DNA of 58,989 bases, from the NCBI GenBank assembly GCA_025363455.1, contig JANYDW010000020.1:1-58989 (forward strand), given 5' to 3'. The notes under the pieces were generated by a model. It was not told the DNA's origin, searched no databases, and was given only the letters and a program-made list of their open reading frames with translations. Source of the stretch: Oleiharenicola sp. (GTDB lineage: Bacteria; Verrucomicrobiota; Verrucomicrobiia; Opitutales; Opitutaceae). Positions 15,363 through 22,478 of this stretch are shown one piece after another. The position numbers and the translations under genes were made by a program. Every line of letters starts with the position of its first letter. The first letter of the stretch is position 1.

Positions 15363-16229
15363 CTAGTTCCCGGTCGCGGGCGGAGCCACCGCCGGTTTCT
15401 CGGACACCGGGTTCTCCACAGCTACCACTTCCGGCTCCGGCGTGATCGAATCGGCCTGCTTCGCGATTTCCGCGATGTCCGCCGCTGGCAGCACGAGGTT
15501 GCCGGTCGGCCGCCCGTTGGCAAAAAGGCGCACGCATAAACCATAGAGTTTGCCGTACGCGTCGAACATCGGGCAGCCCGGCTGGCCGTTTTCCGCCACG
15601 ATCTTCCGCCGGGGGTTTTCGCTCAGGCTGATGATGTCGGAGCGGCGGACCATCGGTGCCCCTTGCGTCGCGCGACTCGATCGACCGAGAACGTAACCCG
15701 TCGAAAGCAACTGAGGGTACGCGTCGTTGGCGAGATCCACATGGACGAGCGGCATGGCGACCCGGTTGATGGGCTTGATGAAGGCCACATCGAGATCGGG
15801 GTCTTTCAAGATCACCCGGGCGGGCACTTCCGTCCCGTCCGGCAGCCGGAGCCGCACCAGCTTGAATTCCACTCCAGTCACGTCGATTTTCATCGGGCCC
15901 TTGGCGGTGTTGATCCTCGTCCCTTCGAGCACCTCGCTGGGATCGATGGCGGCCAGCGACACCACCGCCAGCCCGCCGGGACCGATCAAGGTGGCCCAAG
16001 CCTCGTGTTTCAATTCGCGTGGGGGTATCGCCTTGTCGCCGACCGTGCCGCTCACCTTCACCACCAGGTTCACCTGCACGATCGCGGCGGAGTAGCGCCG
16101 CACCAGCAGCTGCGCGATTTCAGTCGGCGAGGGCTCGGCCGCGGCAACGGCCGATCCCAGTAGAGCGCCGAACAAAAACCCGACCAGCAAGCGCCGGCGA
16201 GGCAACCCATGTGAGTCGATCGATGACAT
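15363..16229 (-). CDS. Secreted trypsin-fold protein with lost catalytic residues (pseudoprotease 2)
   Basis: 288 residues from ATG 16229, where a signal peptide begins (RRRLLVGFLFGALLGSAVAAA). The mature part follows an HtrA-type trypsin fold: GPGGLAVVSLAAIDPS stands where active enzymes have LTNxHV, so the His is gone; the Asp region DPDLDVAFIKP is kept; GQPGCPMFDAYGKLYGL replaces GNSGGPLVN, so the Ser is Pro. The C-terminus is rich in Pro, Ala and Val. It is a paralogue of the next gene upstream (29-base gap) and third in an operon with an active protease. A role in substrate or peptide binding is inferred only. Confidence 0.75.
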   Translation of the reverse strand: MSSIDSHGLPRRRLLVGFLFGALLGSAVAAAEPSPTEIAQLLVRRYSAAIVQVNLVVKVSGTVGDKAIPPRELKHEAWATLIGPGGLAVVSLAAIDPSEVLEGTRINTAKGPMKIDVTGVEFKLVRLRLPDGTEVPARVILKDPDLDVAFIKPINRVAMPLVHVDLANDAYPQLLSTGYVLGRSSRATQGAPMVRRSDIISLSENPRRKIVAENGQPGCPMFDAYGKLYGLCVRLFANGRPTGNLVLPAADIAEIAKQADSITPEPEVVAVENPVSEKPAVAPPATGN

Positions 16230-16258
16230 GGCGGTTTGCCGGTTGCCTCCCGGCGGAC

Positions 16259-17134
16259 TCAGGGCGCCTTCGGGGCCGGTTCCGTGGCAGAGGGGATCCC
16301 GGGCTTCTTCTCGGGCGCCGAGGTGTCCACCGCCGGCTTCGGGGCCGGTGGCTTTGCGGCTTCGACCAGGGCCTGCTTCGTTATCTCCAGCACATCCGCC
16401 GCCGGCAGCACCACCAGGCCACTCTGGCGGCCGCTGTTGAGATTCTGCACGCTGATTCCCAGTATCCGGCCCTTCTGGTCGAATAATGGGCATCCCATCT
16501 GCTGGTCGGCGGCCAAAAACATCCGGCGCGGTTTCTCCACGATGCCAAGCACGAGAGTGGGCCGGACCATGGGCACCCTCTGGAGCGCTTTGGGCGCCCG
16601 TGAAATGACATAGTAGGTGTCCAGCACCTGGCCGGCGGCGTCCTCCTCAAGCTTGACCGGGATGAACTCCCGTTTCACCGCCGCTTCGGGGTCAGGCGCG
16701 ATAAATGCCAGGTCCAGGTCAGCATCCTTCAGCACCACGCGGGCGGGCACTTCTGTTCCATCAGCCAGGCGCAGTTTGACCTCCTTGTAATCGGTGTCGC
16801 TGATCTCCAGCCGCTGCCCTCCCGTCATGTTGCGCAAAGCCTCCAGTTGGGTGCGCGGATCAATCGCGGCCAGCGACGTGACCGTCAGGCCCGACGCCGC
16901 CAAGACGGTTCCGTTGACGTCGATTTTGTTTTCGCGCGGTGGCATGGCGCGGTCACCCATGGTCATCTTGACCGTGACCACCATCTCCACCCCGATGATC
17001 GAATCGGCGTGCAGCTTGACCAGCTCGCGGCCGGTTTTTGCCTCGCTGTCGGTCAGGGCGAAAAGACCCGCCGGAGCGGATAGCAGTAGCAGCAGGGCAA
17101 GCAACGACGCGAGGGAACGGACGGACGATTTCAT
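16259..17134 (-). CDS. Secreted trypsin-fold protein with lost catalytic residues (pseudoprotease 1)
   Basis: 291 residues. A signal peptide (MKSSVRSLASLLALLLLLSA) leads to a domain parallel to its downstream neighbour: VTSLAAIDPRTQ in place of the His loop, DADLDLAFIAP for the Asp loop, and QQMGCPLFDQKGRILGI where active proteases have GNSGGP, so Ser is Met. Both paralogues share GCP and a closing VVLPAADVLEI-type motif. A Pro/Ala/Lys-rich tail of about 40 residues follows. The start overlaps the stop of the active protease gene by four bases (ATGA), so the two are translationally coupled. Confidence 0.75.
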   Translation of the reverse strand: MKSSVRSLASLLALLLLLSAPAGLFALTDSEAKTGRELVKLHADSIIGVEMVVTVKMTMGDRAMPPRENKIDVNGTVLAASGLTVTSLAAIDPRTQLEALRNMTGGQRLEISDTDYKEVKLRLADGTEVPARVVLKDADLDLAFIAPDPEAAVKREFIPVKLEEDAAGQVLDTYYVISRAPKALQRVPMVRPTLVLGIVEKPRRMFLAADQQMGCPLFDQKGRILGISVQNLNSGRQSGLVVLPAADVLEITKQALVEAAKPPAPKPAVDTSAPEKKPGIPSATEPAPKAP

Positions 17135-19206
17135 GATTTGGCTGGTTTGAGGTTGATCTCGATGAAATGGGTCTGACCCAGGCGCTCAACGAGCAGCACC
17201 CACCACTCGTGGCGCTGGCGCACGGCTTCCTGGCGCGCCTGCCGCAACTCGGCCACGGTGGCGACTGGCTTGCCATCGGCCTGCAACACGAGGTCGTCAC
17301 CGCGCAAACCGGCCAGATTCGCCCAGCCCGCCTGCACGGCGTTTTCCACCAGCACGCCGCGCGGGCTGGCAAGCTGGAGCCGGACGACGTCGTCAAAGGC
17401 CACATCGCGCACGGTGAATTCCAGCTGCACATCCTCCCACCAGGGCATCTCGGCGGCGGGAGTGGGTTGCACCTCGAAGGTCACTGGCAGATCGAGCTTC
17501 TGGCCGTCCCGCCAGAGAGTGACTGAGGATTGCGTGCCCGCCTTGTATTGGCGGATTTGTCGCGCCAGCACATCCGCATCCTCCGGCCGGCGGGCGGTGA
17601 CCGGCATGCCGTCGAGCGCGAGGATCACATCACCCACGCGCAACCCGGCCGCCTCCGCTTGGGTCCCAGGATAAATCCGGGTCAGCCGCGCGCCGCCCTC
17701 AGACTTGATCTCAAGCCGCGCTGCCAGCTTCGGTGTCAGCGGCTGAGAGGCTGCCCCCAGCCAGGCCTTGCGCACCTGCGGCGTGATGTTCCTTTCTGGC
17801 ACGAGCCGGAGTTCAACGACGGAGCTGATCACCGCCCCGGTTCGCCGGACGCTGGCCGTCACTGTGCGCGTGCCGTTTGGGGCCGCATCGAGAAGTTTCT
17901 GGGTCAGCACTCTGAGGTCGGCGACGTTGTGAATCGCCTGGCCGTCCACGGCGATGATCACGTCCTGACGCCGCAATTCGGGCTCGGCTTGGCCGCAGGG
18001 ACCGGCCGGCCTGGTGTTTTCCAACCATACGCCGTCCGCGCCGGGCAACCGTTCGTTGCGCACGAGCTGGGGCGTGAGATCCCGCGCAATGGCCCCCCAG
18101 CCAGGCACCTCAACGTCGTCCGCCTGCACGGGCGCCCGGGTGGTGAGCACGAGGCGGACTTTCTCTCGCCGGGCGTCGCGCTGATAGTCCAGCGACAGGG
18201 CGTCACCGGGCATCCGGCCGGTTTCCAACCGATAGAAATGTGAGACGGCTTTTTCCTCCTCACCCTCGATGGCATGACTGTCGGCACTCAGCACCACGTC
18301 ACCGGGCAGGAGTCCAGCCTGTGATGCCGGAGATCCGGGCACCACATCGCTGACCACGACGCCCTGACGCATCCCATCAGCCTCGAGCCGCGGTTGCACG
18401 GTGAGGCCGGACCAACCGCGTGTAACATGACCCTGTGCGCCGAGCTGTGCCGCCACAGCCCGAGCCAGGTTACCGGGAATGGCACCGCTGAGGTTAAACA
18501 CGCCAATTTCGTTGATGCCGACTACCTCGCCGCGACTGTTGACGAGCGGGCCACCGCTATTGCCTCCGAAGATGCGTGCATCGTGCAATACCCAGCGCAC
18601 CAGCGTACCCACGTCCTCGCCGCGCAGGACCATCTTGCCGGCCGTCTGCTCGGGCAAAACCAACGAGGCGTTGGACACCACGCCCTCGGTGACCGATTGG
18701 GCCAGAAAGCCCGGGCTGCCGAGGGCAAACACCGCATCCCCGGCCGCCAGCTGATCGGAGTCACCGAAGTTTCCGGCGACCAGAGGCGGCGCGCCCTTGG
18801 CCCGCTGGGTCAGGTCAAGCTGCAGTACCGCCAGATCGGTCAGGGCGTCCTGCCCGACCAACCGGGCCTCCAGATGCGAGCCGTCATTCAGGTAACAGCG
18901 GAAATAATCCCCATCCTCCGTCACATGGCAGTTGGTCAGCACCTGGCCTTGCGCCGAGATGATCACCCCGCTGCCCCCGGTCCATTGCTTGGTCAGGCGA
19001 CCGTCCAGCGGCCGCATGCGGATGGCCTCGATGCGGACGATGGCCGGGAATATTTTGACCAGCATCGCCTTGTTCTCAGCCGTAAGAGTGGCAGACAGCG
19101 TAGGCTTGGTCTCTGCCGCCGCGACCTTCAGCGCGCTACACAAGGCCAGGCCCATTAAAAGCCGCAGGCTTCCACCACTCAGCCACCCGCCAAAAAAGGA
19201 TTTCAT
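17131..19206 (-). CDS. HtrA-like serine protease with four PDZ domains
   Basis: 691 residues with a signal peptide (about residues 1-31). The trypsin-like domain has a full triad: His94 in LTNCHVTEDG, Asp124 in ALTDLAVLQL and Ser217 in FGGNSGGPLVN. Four PDZ-like modules follow, near 265-355, 365-470, 480-585 and 595-690, for example SPASQAGLLPGDVVLSADS and TQAEAAGLRVGDVILALDG. Classical DegP has two, so this is an enlarged form. Such proteins act in the periplasm on misfolded envelope proteins. It heads a three-gene operon with two inactive paralogues. The second PDZ is the most divergent. Confidence 0.92.
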   Translation of the reverse strand: MKSFFGGWLSGGSLRLLMGLALCSALKVAAAETKPTLSATLTAENKAMLVKIFPAIVRIEAIRMRPLDGRLTKQWTGGSGVIISAQGQVLTNCHVTEDGDYFRCYLNDGSHLEARLVGQDALTDLAVLQLDLTQRAKGAPPLVAGNFGDSDQLAAGDAVFALGSPGFLAQSVTEGVVSNASLVLPEQTAGKMVLRGEDVGTLVRWVLHDARIFGGNSGGPLVNSRGEVVGINEIGVFNLSGAIPGNLARAVAAQLGAQGHVTRGWSGLTVQPRLEADGMRQGVVVSDVVPGSPASQAGLLPGDVVLSADSHAIEGEEEKAVSHFYRLETGRMPGDALSLDYQRDARREKVRLVLTTRAPVQADDVEVPGWGAIARDLTPQLVRNERLPGADGVWLENTRPAGPCGQAEPELRRQDVIIAVDGQAIHNVADLRVLTQKLLDAAPNGTRTVTASVRRTGAVISSVVELRLVPERNITPQVRKAWLGAASQPLTPKLAARLEIKSEGGARLTRIYPGTQAEAAGLRVGDVILALDGMPVTARRPEDADVLARQIRQYKAGTQSSVTLWRDGQKLDLPVTFEVQPTPAAEMPWWEDVQLEFTVRDVAFDDVVRLQLASPRGVLVENAVQAGWANLAGLRGDDLVLQADGKPVATVAELRQARQEAVRQRHEWWVLLVERLGQTHFIEINLKPAKS

Positions 19207-19353
19207 AGGGATAAAAAAGCCCCCTTAAAAACCGCAGAAAATATCCCGACGCAAGTGGCAAACACCGTGACCCGTCCTCCGCAGTCCTGGTTTCAGCCAT
19301 CCGAAACGATCTTTTCCGTGTGATACCGTGGTGGAATCCATGGCACCCGCAGC

Positions 19354-19436
19354 GTCATCCTGAGCGGAGCGAAGGATCCACGATAAGTTCGCAAGATGCG
19401 CCAACCGCTTGGATCCTTCGCTTTGCTCAGGATGAC
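19354..19436. repeat. GTCATCCTGAGCGGAGCGAAGGATCC palindrome in the 19207-19530 gap
   Basis: It opens GTCATCCTGAGCGGAGCGAA and closes TTCGCTTTGCTCAGGATGAC. It lies in the 324-base gap upstream of the protease operon, which otherwise shows no gene; the protease promoter must lie in the part next to 19206. Confidence 0.85.
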
Positions 19437-19530
19437 AAGTCTGGTGAGTTGATCCGTGTGACTCCGCCTTCCCGGGCCGAAAGCTTAGCGGAGGCTGGTA
19501 ATCGCCGCGGCGCGGATCGGAGTCCACGCC

Positions 19531-20952
19531 CTACCCTTTGTTTGCCTGCACAAACTTCCCAATGATCCCGTCGAAGGAACCGTTGGTGAAGAAAACAACG
19601 AGCTGCGGCTTCTCCACCGCCTGCGTATTGGCCACCAGCTTGTCGAGCAAAGCCGCATTGGTCTCCGCGGTGTACGCGTGCACGCCCTGCACATCGAGGT
19701 GCTGCAAGACAGCCTCCACGTCGAAACGCTCGGTATCCTTCAGCTTTTCGGCGCGGCTAACGGCCCCGATGTAAACTTCGTCGGCCAGGCCGAGCGCCCG
19801 CGTGAAACCGGCCTGCAGCACCTTCGTGCGCGCCGTGTTGCTACGCGGCTCGAAGACCGCGCTGAGCACTGTGCCCGGATGGCGGGCGCGGAGGGACTGG
19901 ATCGTTTCCGCCAGCGCCGTCGGGTGATGGCCGAAATCCTCGATGACTTTAAGCCGGGGCGTGTCTACCAGCAGTTCCTGCCGGCGCTTCACGCCGCGGA
20001 AGCGCGCCAGCGATTCCAGTTTCAGCTTGGTCGGATCGTCCGGGTACAGCGCCAGCGCGGCCGCCACCGCCGCCATCGCCGCGTTGCGGGCGTTGAACAA
20101 CCCCGGCTGGCTCCACTGGACCGCCATGGCCACCTCGCCGCGCCACTCGAGGGCGAACGAGACCCCGGTCGGGCCCTCGGCAAAGTTCGTAATACGAACA
20201 TTGTTCGCCTCACCAGTGCCGACGCTCACCACCCGCGTCCAGGGAAATGCGCCGAGCGCGCGGACGTTGTCGTCGTCGCCGTTGAGCACGATCCAGCCGT
20301 TGCGCGGCACGATGCGGGCAAGATGCAGGAAGGTCCGCTGCACGTCGGCCAGGTCGCGGAAAATGTCAGCGTGGTCGAACTCGAGGTTGTTCAGCACGGC
20401 GATGTGCGGGGCGTAGTGAATGAACTTGCTGCGCTTGTCGAAGAATGCGCTGTCGTATTCGTCCCCCTCGATAACGAACGGATCGGCCGCCGTACCCAGG
20501 TGGTTGCCCGTGGGCGGGTCCTGCGGCACACCACCGATGAGAAAGCCCGGGTCCCGACCGTTTTCGCGGAGCAGAAAAGCCGTCAGCGCGGTGGTGGTCG
20601 TCTTGCCGTGTGTGCCTGCGATGACGATGTTGCTGCGGCCCTTGAGGACAAAGTCGGCCAGCAGCGCCGGCAGCGAGGTAAAGGCGATGGCGCGGGTGTC
20701 GAGCAACCACTCGACCTCAGGGTTGCCGCGCGACATGGCATTGCCGATGACGACAAGGTCAGGTTTTAGTTGGGCCAGCCGCGCCGGATCGTAGCCCTCG
20801 TGGAGCGTGATGCCCGCTTCCGCCAGCACGGTGCTCATCGGCGGATAGACGCCCGTGTCGGCGCCCAGCACCTCGTGCCCGGCCGCGCGTGCCAGCAGTG
20901 CCGCATTGCCCATCGCCGTCCCGCAGATGCCCATAAAGTAGATTTTCATCAT
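19531..20952 (-). CDS. mpl: UDP-N-acetylmuramate:L-alanyl-gamma-D-glutamyl-meso-DAP ligase
   Basis: 473 residues, a Mur-ligase fold. Mpl joins a recycled murein tripeptide to UDP-MurNAc, bypassing MurC, D and E. The N-terminus has GICGTAMGNAALLARAAGHE, the P-loop is IAGTHGKTTTTAL, and VIEGDEYDSAFFDKRSKF and EDFGHHPTALAETIQ are typical of Mpl; EYDSAFFDKRSKF in particular separates it from MurC. The length is normal. It implies meso-DAP peptidoglycan. There are two candidate starts, the adjacent ATGs at 20952 and 20949. Confidence 0.92.
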   Translation of the reverse strand: MMKIYFMGICGTAMGNAALLARAAGHEVLGADTGVYPPMSTVLAEAGITLHEGYDPARLAQLKPDLVVIGNAMSRGNPEVEWLLDTRAIAFTSLPALLADFVLKGRSNIVIAGTHGKTTTTALTAFLLRENGRDPGFLIGGVPQDPPTGNHLGTAADPFVIEGDEYDSAFFDKRSKFIHYAPHIAVLNNLEFDHADIFRDLADVQRTFLHLARIVPRNGWIVLNGDDDNVRALGAFPWTRVVSVGTGEANNVRITNFAEGPTGVSFALEWRGEVAMAVQWSQPGLFNARNAAMAAVAAALALYPDDPTKLKLESLARFRGVKRRQELLVDTPRLKVIEDFGHHPTALAETIQSLRARHPGTVLSAVFEPRSNTARTKVLQAGFTRALGLADEVYIGAVSRAEKLKDTERFDVEAVLQHLDVQGVHAYTAETNAALLDKLVANTQAVEKPQLVVFFTNGSFDGIIGKFVQANKG

Positions 20953-21066
20953 TCGCTCCCAACCACTAATGGAGACTGGGCACTAATAAACCAAGAACTT
21001 GCGCTCCGGGCGGTCCCGGCTCGGTGCGTCATGGTTCCGGCCGGATGACACACTGGATGCACACGT

Positions 21067-21086
21067 TTGCTTGCAGCGGCATGCAA
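21067..21086. promoter_or_regulatory. Possible LacI-family operator upstream of the regulator gene
   Basis: TTGCTTGCAGCGGCATGCAA is palindromic at 16 of 20 positions and ends 20 bases before the regulator start, so it could serve autoregulation. A weaker site, CTGCACATGTTTGCAG, lies downstream at about 22229-22244. No binding is shown. Confidence 0.4.
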
Positions 21087-21106
21087 TGGCCCCTACATGA
21101 CCGCGC

Positions 21107-22195
21107 ATGGCTCGCACCCCTTCCCCCCGTCTCGACAAAACGGGCATCGTGCAGATCGCGGCCAGTCTAGGCGTCTCCCCCTCGACTGTTTCCCGCGCCT
21201 TGCGGCGAGAAACGGCGCACCTGGTGCGGGCTGATCGCCGCAAGCAGATCATGGACCTCGCGGAGAAACAGCACTATTCGCCCAACCCCGGGGCCCGCCT
21301 GCTGCGCAAGGGCATCAACGCCACGCTCACCGTCGTCGTGCCCCTCGACGAGAACATCTTTTTTTCGGAATATTACGGCCGGTTCCTCGCCGGCACCCTC
21401 CACGCCGCCGCCGCCCGGGGCTGGGGCGTGCATATTTCCACCATGCGTCGGGGCGAAGGCACGAACTTCCGGGAAGCAATGCAGCAACTCAGCCTGGACT
21501 CCTCCGGCATCATCTACCTCGCCGAGCCGCTCAGCACCTTGGAGATCGAGGAATTGAAAGGGTTCCGGCGGCCGTTCGTCCTGACCAAATCCACCCTGCC
21601 CGAAAGCACCAATGTCCGCGAACTGGGAGTGCCGGTGGTCGGGGTGGACAATCTCTCCGGCGCCCGTTCTGTCGCCAGCCTGCTCCTCCAGCTGGGACAT
21701 CGGCGAATCGGACTTCTGCTTGGTCCCGACGGCTCCCGGGACGCCCACGAGCGCAAGCAAGGTTATCTGGAGATGCTCCAGAAAGCCGGAGCCGTGCCCC
21801 GTCCGGAGTGGATCTACAGCGGGACTTTCAGCGCCGAGACCGGACGCACGGGCATCGCACGGATCCTGCAATCCAATGAACGACCGACGGCGATTTGCTG
21901 TGCCAACGATGAAATCGCCTTCGGGGCGGTGCATGCAGCCCACCTGGTCGGGATTCGTTGCCCCGAGGATGTTTCGATAGTCGGATTTGACGACGGGTTC
22001 TGGGCCACGGCCTGCCAGCCAGCCCTCACCACGATCCGGCAGCCCTTGGCCGACTTGGCCGAACGCGCGGTCGGCCTTATCGTGGAGGCCGCCAATGACC
22101 CCGGGCGCTCCCGCCGGGTGATCACGGATGACATGCCGGCACCCATGATGATCCGTGAGTCGACCCGGCCCTTTCGGCCCCCCGAGCGCAAGTAG
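21107..22195 (+). CDS. LacI-family transcriptional regulator
   Basis: 362 residues. The N-terminal helix-turn-helix is IVQIAASLGVSPSTVSRALR (residues 14-33), with a hinge region HYSPNPGARLLRKG. The rest is a periplasmic-binding-protein-like sensor domain, with RRIGLLLGPDGSRDAHERKQGYL, PTAICCANDEIAFGAVHAAH and DVSIVGFDDGFWATACQPALTTIRQPL. LacI proteins usually repress nearby sugar genes until a sugar binds. It stands first before the glucan locus on the same strand, so beta-1,2-gluco-oligosaccharides such as sophorose are the likely signal (inference). Confidence 0.9.
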   Translation: MARTPSPRLDKTGIVQIAASLGVSPSTVSRALRRETAHLVRADRRKQIMDLAEKQHYSPNPGARLLRKGINATLTVVVPLDENIFFSEYYGRFLAGTLHAAAARGWGVHISTMRRGEGTNFREAMQQLSLDSSGIIYLAEPLSTLEIEELKGFRRPFVLTKSTLPESTNVRELGVPVVGVDNLSGARSVASLLLQLGHRRIGLLLGPDGSRDAHERKQGYLEMLQKAGAVPRPEWIYSGTFSAETGRTGIARILQSNERPTAICCANDEIAFGAVHAAHLVGIRCPEDVSIVGFDDGFWATACQPALTTIRQPLADLAERAVGLIVEAANDPGRSRRVITDDMPAPMMIRESTRPFRPPERK

Positions 22196-22289
22196 ACTGG
22201 CCACATCGACCAGGGTCTGCGATCAAGCCTGCACATGTTTGCAGTGAATTTCGGTGGCCGATGAATGAGTGATAAAGCATCATCAGGTG

Positions 22290-22318
22290 TTTACCCCACT
22301 TGACGAAAAGCCTATATT
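22290..22318 (+). promoter_or_regulatory. Possible promoter of the glucan locus
   Basis: TTTACC and TATATT are 17 bases apart, a fair match to -35 and -10 boxes. The site is in the 283-base gap between the regulator and the first glycosidase gene and follows a TGCA-rich palindrome at 22229-22244. The rest of the gap shows nothing. Confidence 0.35.
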
Positions 22319-22478
22319 ACGAGTGAGAACTACCGGGAACGGGAGCCCGGATCCAGGAATACTGTCAGGGTCAGAATTATTTTTCGGCTTGTAATGCAAA
22401 CGTCGTCATTTACTAGTAACCGCACCCCCGCTGAGGTTTCCCCGCCCCGGCCTCCACCCTACTCCGCACCGGACAGCA

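Noticed and set aside
16229..16493. Upstream extension of pseudoprotease 2 to 16493
   Set aside because: The extra 88 residues are the other frame of pseudoprotease 1; the signal peptide starts at 16229.
22300..22318. TTGACG and TATATT as a promoter
   Set aside because: The two boxes are only 7 bases apart; TTTACC at 22290 gives a normal 17-base spacing instead.
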